Origin: Streptomyces sp. NBC_01276
Lineage (GTDB): Bacteria; Actinomycetota; Actinomycetes; Streptomycetales; Streptomycetaceae
Reading direction: 5' to 3'
Length of the DNA: 64,000 bases
Assembly (NCBI RefSeq): GCF_041435355.1
Contig: NZ_CP108442.1
Coordinates: 1,116,001-1,180,000 of the forward strand
Positions 18,875 to 27,256 of this stretch are shown piece after piece; the stretch's first letter is position 1, and the number at the start of each line of letters is the position of its first letter. A model generated the notes under the pieces. That model made no database searches. It was given only the letters and a program-made list of their open reading frames with translations, and was not told the DNA's origin. The translations under genes were made by a program, and so were the position numbers.

Positions 18875-19692
18875 ACCTTCCAGTCGAGCGGGGTGTTGAG
18901 GTTCAGGTTGCCCTTCTTCAGGAAGACCCGCTGCGCGGTGTCGACGCGGCTGGTGTCGCTGTGCGCCTCCTCCTGCTTCATCGCCCAGACGCGGGCGTCG
19001 AGGAAGGCGTTGAGCCAGGTGGTCTCGTTGCCGCCCTGGGCCGGGGGCTTGGCCTTGGTCAGGGCCCGCTTGCGGATGTTGCGGAAGCTGGTGGAGTCGC
19101 CGCCGTCGCCGTGCATGACGATGGCGTCGTAGTACATGAACTGGCCGAGGGTGCCGACGCCGTCGCTCTTGCCCTGGCCGACGGCGGGGTTGAAGTAGAC
19201 GCGGTCGCGCTCGTGGTCCTGCGCCTTCTTGAACTCGCCGTCGGCGGCGGCCTTGGCCCAGTCCTTGGTGAAGTTGGGGTCGAGGCCGGCGTGCGATTCG
19301 CCGCCGTTGACCTTGCGCAGGGCGGGCAGGTACTTGGCGAGCACGTTGCCGGGCTTGACCTGCGTGTAGTACTCGACGAGGTCGAGCATGTCGCCGGTGC
19401 CGGAACAGAAGCCGATGATGCCGGCGGTGTAGCCGCGCCCGTCGCGTATGTCCTCGATGTACTTGTACTGCGCCTTCCAGTCCAGCGAGGAGTTCTCCGC
19501 GCTGGAGACGATCTGCATGGCGATGTCCTTCTTCGCCGGGTCGTCGAGACCGGTCGCCGCCGCCGCGGCGGGGGAGGCCGCGGCCGGTGCCGCCGCCGGT
19601 GCGGCGGTGGCGTGCGCGGCGACGGGGGTGGCGAGGAGCGCGGCGCCGATCAGGGCGCCGATCGTCATGGTCTTGCGGCGGGGAGTGAACAC
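18847..19692 (-). CDS. csn: Secreted chitosanase, GH46
   Basis: 281-aa secreted endo-chitosanase cutting beta-1,4-glucosamine chains. Signal peptide at residues 1-27 (TPRRKT, hydrophobic stretch, ending AHA), followed by an Ala/Pro linker. Catalytic E66 (IVSSAENSSLDW) and D84 (DIRDGRGYTAGIIGF) have the 18-residue spacing known from the Streptomyces N174 enzyme. GTG at 19692 has GGAGG upstream and begins directly at the signal peptide; an extension to 19731 would run into the operator region. Probably repressed through the palindrome at 19732-19746. Confidence 0.94.
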   Translation of the reverse strand: MFTPRRKTMTIGALIGAALLATPVAAHATAAPAAAPAAASPAAAAATGLDDPAKKDIAMQIVSSAENSSLDWKAQYKYIEDIRDGRGYTAGIIGFCSGTGDMLDLVEYYTQVKPGNVLAKYLPALRKVNGGESHAGLDPNFTKDWAKAAADGEFKKAQDHERDRVYFNPAVGQGKSDGVGTLGQFMYYDAIVMHGDGGDSTSFRNIRKRALTKAKPPAQGGNETTWLNAFLDARVWAMKQEEAHSDTSRVDTAQRVFLKKGNLNLNTPLDWKVYGDSFHIG

Positions 19693-19731
19693 AGGGCCTC
19701 CGTACGGTGGTTGAGCCTGTCCCGGCTTCAT

Positions 19732-19746
19732 TAGGAAACTTTCCTA
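19732..19746. promoter_or_regulatory. Perfect palindrome, CsnR-type chitosanase operator
   Basis: TAGGAAACTTTCCTA is a perfect 15-bp dyad 40 bases upstream of the chitosanase start. It matches the kind of A/T-containing palindrome known upstream of actinobacterial chitosanase genes, bound by the ROK-family repressor CsnR. The repressor gene is not in this window. Confidence 0.8.
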
Positions 19747-19830
19747 CCAGATATCTGCGGCGGCCGACACCCCCCGCGAATGAACTCCGGAGGAGACCAA
19801 TCCGCTCGGGCGGCGGCTCCGAAGTCCTCC

Positions 19831-20502
19831 ATGACCGACGCCGTCACCGTCCCGGAGGACCGCCATGACCCGTACGCGACGCCGCCCCGCAGGTCACGGC
19901 CGGAGGGGGCGCGCGTGAGGCGGCCGATCCCCTTCGGCGCACCGCAGGAACGGTCCGCCCCCGACCTCCCCGGAATCATGGAGCACGTCGCCCGCGGCGA
20001 TCAGGACGCCTTCGCCGCGCTCTACGACGTGATCGCGGGCCCCGTCCACGGGATCGTCGTCAAGGTCCTGCGGGACCGGGCGCAGTCCGAGGAGGTCACC
20101 CAGGAGGTCCTGATCGAGGTCTGGCGACAGGCCCCGCGCTACCGCCCCGACAAGGGCACCGTCATGACCTGGGTGCTGACCATCGCGCACCGGCGCGCGG
20201 TGGACCGGGTCCGCTCGGCGCAGGCCGCGACCGCCCGCGAACAGGACACGGCGGCGCGCGAACACGCCCGCCCCTACGACGAGGTGAGCGAACAGGTGGA
20301 GATCCGGCTGGAGGGGGAACAGGTGCGCCGCTGCGTGCGCGGGCTGACCGAACTCCAGCGCCAGGCCGTCAGCCTGGCCTACTACGGGGGGCTGACGTAC
20401 CGGGAGGTCGCCGAGACCCTCCACACCCCGCTGCCCACGGTCAAGACACGGCTGCGCGACGGGCTGATCCGGCTGCGCGACTGCATGGGGGTCACGGCAT
20501 GA
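19831..20502 (+). CDS. ECF sigma factor (SigK-like)
   Basis: 223 aa from this ATG. Region 2 is seen in GDQDAFAALYDVIAGPVHGIVVKVLRDRAQSEEVTQEVLIEVW, and region 4 in LTELQRQAVSLAYYGGLTYREVAETLHTPLPTVKTRLRDGLIRL. The next gene is an RskA-type anti-sigma factor in a 4-base overlap, the usual SigK/RskA arrangement. The start is uncertain. ATG at 19780 begins the open frame but its first 17 codons lack the local codon bias. ATG at 19831 starts where the bias begins. GTG at 19915 has the best SD (GGAGG, 8 bases). Confidence 0.9.
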   Translation: MTDAVTVPEDRHDPYATPPRRSRPEGARVRRPIPFGAPQERSAPDLPGIMEHVARGDQDAFAALYDVIAGPVHGIVVKVLRDRAQSEEVTQEVLIEVWRQAPRYRPDKGTVMTWVLTIAHRRAVDRVRSAQAATAREQDTAAREHARPYDEVSEQVEIRLEGEQVRRCVRGLTELQRQAVSLAYYGGLTYREVAETLHTPLPTVKTRLRDGLIRLRDCMGVTA

Positions 20503-21218
20503 GCCGCACCAGAACCGGCACCGAGCAGCTGCACGCGCTCTCCGGGGCCTACGCCCTGAACGCGCTGGACCGGGCCGAACGGGACTCGTTCGAGCGGCAC
20601 TTGGAGCGGTGCCCCCAATGCGCGCAGGACGTGCGGGAGTTCGCGGCGACGGCCGCGCGGCTCGGCGCCGGCGTGGCGCTGCCCGCCCCACCGGGGATGC
20701 GGGCGGCGGTCCTGGGGCGCATCGACGGGGTCCGGCAGCTGTCGCCGGCCCGCCGGGGCATCGCCACCCTGCGCCGACGTGCGCTGCCGCTGGCGCTCGC
20801 GGCCTGCCTGACCGGGGTGCTGGCGCTGGGCGGGACGGCGGTGTGGGAGCACCAGCGGGCCCACCGGTCGGCCGCGGCGCTCCAGGACCTGACGGCGGTA
20901 CTGGCCGCGCCGGACGCCCGTACGGTGATCAGGCGGTCGGCGTCCGGTGCCACGGCGACGGTGGTGGCGTCCCCGTCCCGGGACCGGGCGGCCTTCCTCG
21001 GCTCCGGGCTTCCGGCGGCCCCGGAGGGTCGGACCTACCAGCTCTGGCTGGCCGACGGGGGCACGATGCGGCCGGCGGGGCTCACGGGCGGCGACGGCGC
21101 GACCGTCCTGACGGCTCCCCTGGGCCGCGCGACGGCGGTCGGCCTGACCCTGGAACCCGCGGGCGGCTCCCCCGCCCCGACCAGCCCCCCGCTGGTGCTC
21201 CTCCCCCTCCCCCGCTGA
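20499..21218 (+). CDS. Zinc-containing anti-sigma factor, RskA family
   Basis: 239-aa membrane anti-sigma factor. The N-terminal cytoplasmic ZAS domain carries H34xxxC38xxC41, a single helix spans about 96-115, and the extracytoplasmic RskA domain follows (RDRAAFLGSGLPAAPEGRTYQLWLADGG and a final beta strand). It should hold the preceding sigma factor inactive and release it on an envelope signal. ATGA overlap with the sigma gene. Confidence 0.92.
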   Translation: MSRTRTGTEQLHALSGAYALNALDRAERDSFERHLERCPQCAQDVREFAATAARLGAGVALPAPPGMRAAVLGRIDGVRQLSPARRGIATLRRRALPLALAACLTGVLALGGTAVWEHQRAHRSAAALQDLTAVLAAPDARTVIRRSASGATATVVASPSRDRAAFLGSGLPAAPEGRTYQLWLADGGTMRPAGLTGGDGATVLTAPLGRATAVGLTLEPAGGSPAPTSPPLVLLPLPR

Positions 21219-21397
21219 CGGCCGGCCGCCGGCCCGGCGCGGGCCACGGCGCGCGGGGCGGCGCGCGGGACTCTGGCACATGCGGGCCGGCAGGGGGCAT
21301 CCTTGCGCACATGCGACCCCTATCGGCCGCAGAAGCTCTTACGTACACCCCACCGCCCGGGCCCCCGGCCCGCCCGCACCGACAGCAGGAGGCGCCG

Positions 21398-22513
21398 ATG
21401 GCCCTCGTCGTGATCCGCCACGCACCCGCCCCCGCCCCCGACCCGCTCGCCCCCGCCCTGGACACCGGCGCGCCGTCCGGGCCGGAGATCCGGCGCTGTG
21501 ACCCGTGGTCGGGGGATCCGCTCCCGGCCGGGCTCAAGGACATCGAGGGCCTGGTGCTGACCGGGGACACCCCGGAGGCACTCCCCCTGCTGCGGGAGGC
21601 GCTGGCCGCGGAGGTGCCGGTCCTGGCCCTCGGCGGCGGGGCGGACCTGCTGGCCCGCGCGGCCGGCGGATCACGGCGGCCCGCTCCCCGCACTCCGGAA
21701 GCCGCCGATCCACTGCTCGGCGGCGACGGAGGCCCGGACAGAGGCCCGGAAGGAGGCCCGGAAGGAGGCGGGGAAGAGGGCCCGGACGGGGGTGACGGCC
21801 GACCGGCGCCGCCCCCGGCGTTCCGGGTCGGCGGCTGCGCGTGGGGGCTCGCGGCCCCGCCGGAGGGCGACGGGGCCGGGGGTCTGCTCGGGCGGTTCGC
21901 GGCGCTGGCGGCCGGGCGGGCCGAGCACACCGCCACCCGGGCCTTCTTCACCCCGCGCGCCGACGCCTGGGAGGAGCGCTTCGCCTACCAGACCCCGGCC
22001 TACGAGGCGGCCGTGTCCCGGATGGGCCTGGCGGCGGGCGGGACCGCGCTCGACCTCGGCTGCGGCAGCGGCCGTGCGCTGCCCGCGCTGCGCGGGCTGG
22101 TCGGCGCCTCGGGCACGGTGCTCGGCGTCGACCTCACGCCCGCCATGCTCACGGCGGCCGCCCGCGAGGGCCGGACCGGCCCGGGGCAACTGCTGCTGGT
22201 CGCCGACTGCGCGCGGCTTCCGCTGGCCGCCGGCACGGTGCACGGCATCTTCGCCGCCGGCCTGCTGGACCACCTGCCGAAGCCGCGCCCCGTACTCGCC
22301 GAGTGGGCCCGGGTGTCCGCGCCCGGCGGGGAGCTGCTGCTGTTCCACCCCTCGGGCCGGGCCGAACGCGCCGCCCGCCACGGCCGCCCGGTCAGCCCCG
22401 ACGACCCCCTGGCCGAGCCCAACCTCCGCCCGGCCCTGGAGGCGACGGGCTGGCGCCTCGCGGAGTACGAGGACGCCCCGGACCGCTTCCTGGCCCGGGC
22501 CCGGCGCCCCTGA
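21398..22513 (+). CDS. SAM methyltransferase with decayed amidotransferase-like N-terminus
   Basis: 371 aa. Residues 180-371 form a class I methyltransferase (LDLGCGSGRALPALRGLVG at 218-236, VLGVDLTPAMLTAAA, LLLVADCARLPLAAGTVHGIFAAGLLDHL). Residues 1-155 look like a shrunken class I glutamine amidotransferase: VLTGDTPEALPLL takes the place of the conserved Gly-rich turn, and VLALGGGADLLARA (75-88) stands where the nucleophile Cys elbow GxCxGxQ should be. The Cys is gone. A Gly/Glu-rich repeat linker fills 105-135. AGGAGG lies five bases before ATG. Monocistronic. Confidence 0.82.
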   Translation: MALVVIRHAPAPAPDPLAPALDTGAPSGPEIRRCDPWSGDPLPAGLKDIEGLVLTGDTPEALPLLREALAAEVPVLALGGGADLLARAAGGSRRPAPRTPEAADPLLGGDGGPDRGPEGGPEGGGEEGPDGGDGRPAPPPAFRVGGCAWGLAAPPEGDGAGGLLGRFAALAAGRAEHTATRAFFTPRADAWEERFAYQTPAYEAAVSRMGLAAGGTALDLGCGSGRALPALRGLVGASGTVLGVDLTPAMLTAAAREGRTGPGQLLLVADCARLPLAAGTVHGIFAAGLLDHLPKPRPVLAEWARVSAPGGELLLFHPSGRAERAARHGRPVSPDDPLAEPNLRPALEATGWRLAEYEDAPDRFLARARRP

Positions 22514-22527
22514 TCAGGCGCCCCTGA

Positions 22528-22968
22528 TCAGGCGCCCGGGGCGGCGGCCGGGTCCGCCGGATCCGCCGGCAGGTTCAGCTGCCAGGAGACGCCGAAGCGG
22601 TCGTTGAGCCAGCCGAACCGGGGGCTGAAGCCGTACGAGTCCAGGGGCATCAGCTCCTCGCCCCCTTCGGCGAGGGCCCCGTAGAGGCGGTCGATCTCGG
22701 CGACGCTCTCGCACTCCACGAAGAGCGACACGGCAGGGGTGAAGCCGAAGGCGTGCTTGACGTGGCTGTCGATGCACATGAGGCGCTGGCCGGCGAGCGA
22801 GAAGGTGGCCTTCACCACCGTGCCCTCCTCGCCGGGCCCCTCGGCCCCGTAGCGGGTGACGTCGAGGATCCCGGAGTCCTCGAACAGCGAGGCGTAGAGG
22901 GTCATCGCCTCTTCCGCCCTGCCCTCGAACATCAGGAACGTGGTGATCTTCTGTGGCAGCGAGGCCAT
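22528..22968 (-). CDS. VOC/PhnB-like glyoxalase-fold protein
   Basis: 146-aa PhnB-like member of the vicinal-oxygen-chelate superfamily: QKITTFLMFEGRAEEAMTLYASLFEDSGI at the start, LMCIDS in the middle and YGFSPRFGWLNDRFGVSWQLN at the end. Such proteins are small cytoplasmic dimers, many without known reaction. Starts at ATG, and converges on the methyltransferase gene over a 14-base gap built of copies of cctgatcaggcgcc. Confidence 0.88.
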   Translation of the reverse strand: MASLPQKITTFLMFEGRAEEAMTLYASLFEDSGILDVTRYGAEGPGEEGTVVKATFSLAGQRLMCIDSHVKHAFGFTPAVSLFVECESVAEIDRLYGALAEGGEELMPLDSYGFSPRFGWLNDRFGVSWQLNLPADPADPAAAPGA

Positions 22969-23073
22969 CGTGCCCGCCTTCCGCGCGGTGGGGGGAGCCG
23001 TTCGCCCCCGAGGCTAGGACATGCCGGTGACACCGGCCCCGGGACTCACGGGCGGAGCGCCGGCTGGCCCCGG

Positions 23074-24162
23074 TCAGAGCCAGCCGTTGCGCCGGAACCC
23101 GCGGTGGATGACGAAGCAGGCGGCCGCCATCACGGCGACCACGACCGGGTAGCCGTACGTCCAGTGCAGTTCGGGCATGTTGTCGAAGTTCATGCCGTAG
23201 ACCCCGCAGACCATGGTCGGGACGGCGACGATCGCCGCCCAGGCGGTGATCTTGCGCATGTCCTCGTTCTGGGCGACCGTCACCTGCGCGAGGTGCGCCT
23301 GGAGGACGGAGTCGAGGAGGCCGTCGTAGGCGTTGATCTGCTCGGTGGCGCGGAGCAGGTGGTCGCAGACGTCGCGGAAGTAGGCGCGGGCCTCGTCCGG
23401 GATGACCGGTATCGGCTCCGTGGCGAGGTGCTGGAGCGGTCGGCCCAGCGGCGCCACCGCCCGTCGCAGTTCGAGGAGTTCGCGCTTGAGCTGGTAGATC
23501 CGGCCCGCGTCGCCGCGCCCGCCGTACTCGCTGAACACGGCCGTCTCGACGGCGTCCATGTCGCTCTGCACGGCGTCGGTGACGGCCACGTAGTCGTCGA
23601 CGACGTGGTCCGCCATGGCGTGCAGGACCGCCGCCGGGCCCTTGGCCAGCTGCTCCGGCTGCGCCTCCAGGACCTCCCGGACGGGGCCGAGGGAGCCGCG
23701 GCCGCCGTGCCGGATGGTGATCACGAAGTCCCCGCCGACGAAGGCCATCAGCTCGCCGGTCTCGACGACCTCGCTGGTCGCCGTCAGTTCCTCGTGCTCG
23801 ACGTAGCGCACGGTCTTGAAGACGGCGAACAGGGTGTCGTCGTAGCGCTCCACCTTGGGGCGCTGGTGGGCGTTGACGGCGTCCTCGACGGCGAGCGGGT
23901 GCAGCCCGAACAGCTCCGCGAGTCCGGCGAGTTCCGACTGGGACGGCTCGTGCAGGCCGATCCAGACGAAACCGTCGCCCGTCTTGCGGACCCGCCGCAG
24001 CGCCTCCTCCACCTCGGCGCAGTCCTCCTGGCGGATGCCGTGGCGGTAGACGAGGCAGTTGACGACGGCGCTGCCGAGCGGGGAGCGGGCGGGGTGGCTG
24101 AGGTCGACGGCCCGCCGGTAGCCGCGTCGAACGGCCCGGCGCAGGTTGCTGAACATGGACAA
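23074..24162 (-). CDS. corA: CorA-family magnesium/cobalt transporter
   Basis: 362-aa divalent-cation channel. Long soluble N-terminal domain rich in charged helices, then two C-terminal helices with the selectivity motif YGMNF (in VCGVYGMNFDNMPELHW), ending in a short basic tail. Length and topology match CorA. The TTG at 24162 has GGGGAG seven bases upstream and is preferred to the in-frame ATG two codons later. Transcribed alone. Confidence 0.93.
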   Translation of the reverse strand: MSMFSNLRRAVRRGYRRAVDLSHPARSPLGSAVVNCLVYRHGIRQEDCAEVEEALRRVRKTGDGFVWIGLHEPSQSELAGLAELFGLHPLAVEDAVNAHQRPKVERYDDTLFAVFKTVRYVEHEELTATSEVVETGELMAFVGGDFVITIRHGGRGSLGPVREVLEAQPEQLAKGPAAVLHAMADHVVDDYVAVTDAVQSDMDAVETAVFSEYGGRGDAGRIYQLKRELLELRRAVAPLGRPLQHLATEPIPVIPDEARAYFRDVCDHLLRATEQINAYDGLLDSVLQAHLAQVTVAQNEDMRKITAWAAIVAVPTMVCGVYGMNFDNMPELHWTYGYPVVVAVMAAACFVIHRGFRRNGWL

Positions 24163-24223
24163 GGACGTACTCCCCTTCGGCGGATCAGCGGCCAGTCTGC
24201 CACCGCGGAACCGGTCCGCCCGC

Positions 24224-25129
24224 TCACACCGGCCTCAGGGCCTCCTGCGCGCTCTCGGCGACCACCCGGGCGACGAGGGCCAGGGCGGGCGAGTCCAGCT
24301 TCCACTGCTGCCAGTACAGCGGTACGTCCAGCGGGCGCTCGGGGGCCAGCTCCAGCAGCCGCCCGGAGCGGATCAGGGGATCCGCCTGCGTCTGCGGCAC
24401 CAGCCCCCACCCGAGCCCGGCGGCCACCGCGTCCCGGAAGCCCTCCGAGGTCGGCACGTGGTGCCGGGCCCGGGAGGCGCCCGCGGCGCCGGCGGTCAGC
24501 CCCCGCACGAAGGCGTCCTGGAGTTCGTCCCGCCGGTCGAACACGATCAGCGGGGCCTCGCACAGGTCCCGGGCCGGCGCTCCCGTCAGGTACCGGGCGA
24601 CGAAGCCGGGGCTGGCCACCGCCAGGTAGCGCGCGAGACCCAGCGCCCGCACCGTGCAGCCCGCGACCGGGTCCGGGGAGGAGGTGACGGCCGCCATCAC
24701 CTGGCCCTCGCGCAGCAGCGCCGTCGTATGGCCCTCGTCCTCGCGGTACAGCTCGAAGCAGACCGGCGGGTCCTGCGGCACCCGGGTGAGCGCGGGCAGG
24801 AACCAGGTGGCGAGCGAGTCCGCGTTCACCGCCATCGGCAGCCGCACCGGGCCGAGTCCGTCGGCGGCCCCCATCCCCAGCTCGGCCCGCGCGTCGCGCT
24901 CCAGGCGGGCCAGCTGCCGCGCGAAGCGGATCACCACCTCCCCCGACTCGGTCGGCCGCACCGGCTTGGTCCGCATCAGCAGCACCCGCCCGGTGCGCTG
25001 CTCCAGGGACTTCACCCGCTGGCTGACGGCGGAGGGGGTCACGTGCAGGGCGGAGGCCGCGGCGTCGAAGGTGCCCTCGTCGACGACCGCGAGCAGGGTC
25101 CGCACCTGTTCGAGGGGGAGCTCGTCCAT
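24224..25129 (-). CDS. LysR-type regulator, LysG/ArgP
   Basis: 301 aa. N-terminal winged HTH (LEQVRTLLAVVDEGTFDAAASALHVTPSAVSQRVKSLEQRTGR) and a LysR effector domain resembling ArgP/LysG, which activate export of basic amino acids when arginine or lysine accumulates. Divergent from the LysE-type exporter at 25199. The 69-base gap holds an A/T-rich imperfect dyad (GCTAA ... TTAGC). ATG at 25129. Confidence 0.93.
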   Translation of the reverse strand: MDELPLEQVRTLLAVVDEGTFDAAASALHVTPSAVSQRVKSLEQRTGRVLLMRTKPVRPTESGEVVIRFARQLARLERDARAELGMGAADGLGPVRLPMAVNADSLATWFLPALTRVPQDPPVCFELYREDEGHTTALLREGQVMAAVTSSPDPVAGCTVRALGLARYLAVASPGFVARYLTGAPARDLCEAPLIVFDRRDELQDAFVRGLTAGAAGASRARHHVPTSEGFRDAVAAGLGWGLVPQTQADPLIRSGRLLELAPERPLDVPLYWQQWKLDSPALALVARVVAESAQEALRPV

Positions 25130-25185
25130 CACGGGCGCTAATGGTACGTAAAAATCTTTAGCTGTACGCGGCCCCACGCCGTGTC

Positions 25186-25199
25186 TACGGTCGGTTCCA
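25186..25199 (+). promoter_or_regulatory. Predicted -10 box, leaderless lysE promoter
   Basis: TACGGT (25186-25191) ends 7 bases before the ATG at 25199. No SD is present. The LysG target is probably the dyad GCTAA/TTAGC at about 25137-25162. Confidence 0.5.
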
Positions 25200-25822
25200 T
25201 GAACAACGGCATCACCACAGCGGCCCTGGCCGGTTTCGGCACCGGCCTCTCCCTCATCGTCGCCATCGGCGCCCAGAACGCGTTCGTCCTGCGCCAGGGG
25301 GCGCGTCGGCACGCCGTGCTCGCCGTGGTCGCCATCTGCGCCCTCTCCGACGCGCTGCTCATCACCCTCGGCGTGGCCGGGGTCGGCGCGTTCGTCACCG
25401 CCTGGCCGGCCGCCCTGACCGCCGTCGCGATCGCCGGGGGCACCTTCCTCGTCTGCTACGGGATCCTCGCGGCGCGCCGGGTGCTGCGCCCCGCCGCGGG
25501 CGCGGCCCTCAGCGCCGGGGGCGCCGCCGCCGGCTCCGCCCGTACGGCGGTGCTGACCTGCCTGGCGATGACCTGGCTCAACCCGCACGTGTACCTGGAC
25601 ACCGTCCTGCTGGTCGGGTCGCTGGCCGCGGACCGGGGCGACCTGCGCTGGGCCTTCGGCATCGGGGCAGCCCTCGCCAGCCTGATCTGGTTCGGCGCGC
25701 TCGGCTACGGCGCCCGGCTGCTGAGCGGTCTGCTCGCCCGGCCGGGGGCCTGGCGGGTGCTGGACGGCCTGGTGGCCGCCACCATGGTGACGATGGGCGG
25801 CATGCTGCTGGCACGGGCCTGA
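25199..25822 (+). CDS. lysE: LysE/ArgO-family amino acid exporter
   Basis: 207-aa exporter with about six helices. LysE signature: GFGTGLSLIVAIGAQNAFVLRQG near the N-terminus and TCLAMTWLNPHVYLDTVLLVG in the middle. Exports lysine/arginine, driven by the membrane potential. ATG at 25199 is at the family start. Paired divergently with its LysG-type activator. Confidence 0.94.
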   Translation: MNNGITTAALAGFGTGLSLIVAIGAQNAFVLRQGARRHAVLAVVAICALSDALLITLGVAGVGAFVTAWPAALTAVAIAGGTFLVCYGILAARRVLRPAAGAALSAGGAAAGSARTAVLTCLAMTWLNPHVYLDTVLLVGSLAADRGDLRWAFGIGAALASLIWFGALGYGARLLSGLLARPGAWRVLDGLVAATMVTMGGMLLARA

Positions 25823-25925
25823 CCGGGGGCTGAGCCGCCCGGCCGGCCCGGCGGCCGTGGTACTGATGCCTGACGGCCGGGTGCTGCCCGTACCCGGCCC
25901 GCCGCCGCCTCCAGGAGCCGCCGCC

Positions 25926-27095
25926 GTGCCCGACCGCCCGTCCTCGAACCCCGCCGCGCCGTCCCCGTCCTCGAACCCCGCCCCGTCCCCTTCCTCCGCT
26001 TCCTCCGCGTCGGTGCGCGCGTACTACGCCGGCCTGGCGGGCCCCCTCGTCGCCGCGACCGGGATCGTGCTGGACCTCCACGGCCGGGTCCTGGTCCTCA
26101 CCACGTCCTACAAGGACGGCCTGGAACTGCCCGGCGGCACGGTGGAGGACACCGAGACCCCGGAGGAGGGGCTCGCCCGCGAACTGAAGGAGGAGCTGGA
26201 CCTGTCCGTCCCGGTCGGCCGGCTGCTCGCGGTGGACTCCTGCCCGCCCGGCTCGCTGGGCCGTTCGCTCGTGGTCCACGTCCACCTGGTCGGACCGCTC
26301 GACCCGGCCCGGATCGCGGGGATCTCCTTCGCCGACGGGGAGATCACGGAGGCCCACTGGCTCACCCCGGAGGAGGCCGCCGAGCGGCTCCCCGACCGGA
26401 TCGCCCCCCGGCTGCGCGCCGCCGTGGCCGCGCTGCGCTCGGGTTCCCTGGCCCACCTGGTCGGCGGCGTCCCCCAGCCCGGTTCCCCCGCCGGCCTCGA
26501 CCCGGCCGCCCGCGCCGCCCTGGAACACGCGGGCGGCTACGACGAGGCCGACCACCGCGCGGCCCGGCCCAAGGCCGTCACCGCCGCCAACGTGCTGTTC
26601 ACCGATCGGGCCGGAGCGGTCCTGCTCGTGCAGCCGGGCTACGGCGAACCGGGCCGCTGGCTGCTGCCCGGGGGCGGTGTGGACAGCGACCTCGGCGAGA
26701 CCCCCCGGGCCGCGGCCGCGCGCGAGGTCCGCGAGGAGATCGGCCTGGAACTGGGTCCGGGCCGCCTCCTCGCCGTCAACTGGTCCCACCGGCCCGGCTT
26801 CCCGGCGCGGATCCGCTTCCTCTACGACGGCGGGGTCCTCGACCCGGACACCCTCGCCCGGATCCGCCTGCAGCCGTCCGAGCTGCTGCGGTGGCGCACG
26901 GCGCGCCGCGACGAACTGCGCGGCCTGGTCAAGCCGCTGCTGCGCCGTCAGATCAAGGCCTGCCTGAAGGCCAAGGCCCGGGGCGCGGGCCCGCTCGAAC
27001 TCCACGAGGGGCGCCCGATCGGACCGAAGGGGCCGAAGCAGCCGAAGGAGCCCAGGCAGCCGAAGGAGCCGAAGGGCCACGCCACATCACCCTGA
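25926..27095 (+). CDS. Tandem NUDIX hydrolase (two domains)
   Basis: 389 aa with two complete NUDIX domains. Box 1 (residues 71-92, GGTVEDTETPEEGLARELKEEL) fits the consensus spacing. Box 2 (about 249-273, GGGVDSDLGETPRAAAAREV followed by REEIG) has one extra residue before the first Glu. Domain linker about 170-215. Substrates are probably nucleoside diphosphate derivatives. The N-terminus is Ser/Pro repeats, and the C-terminus is a PK(G/Q/E)P repeat tail, both likely disordered. GTG at 25926 chosen for AGGAG nine bases upstream; ATG at 25866 is an alternative. Confidence 0.87.
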   Translation: MPDRPSSNPAAPSPSSNPAPSPSSASSASVRAYYAGLAGPLVAATGIVLDLHGRVLVLTTSYKDGLELPGGTVEDTETPEEGLARELKEELDLSVPVGRLLAVDSCPPGSLGRSLVVHVHLVGPLDPARIAGISFADGEITEAHWLTPEEAAERLPDRIAPRLRAAVAALRSGSLAHLVGGVPQPGSPAGLDPAARAALEHAGGYDEADHRAARPKAVTAANVLFTDRAGAVLLVQPGYGEPGRWLLPGGGVDSDLGETPRAAAAREVREEIGLELGPGRLLAVNWSHRPGFPARIRFLYDGGVLDPDTLARIRLQPSELLRWRTARRDELRGLVKPLLRRQIKACLKAKARGAGPLELHEGRPIGPKGPKQPKEPRQPKEPKGHATSP

Positions 27096-27256
27096 GCCGG
27101 AACATCGCCCAACCAAATACGACCTCATTCGACTATTCAGCCAAGCAGTTGCCAGGCCATTGCCGAATTTGACATCGCAGATGCACGATGTGGACAGGCA
27201 GGGCGGACCGGCGACGCGCCGCTCCTCCGACTCCTGCACCGAGCGAGGTGGACCCC

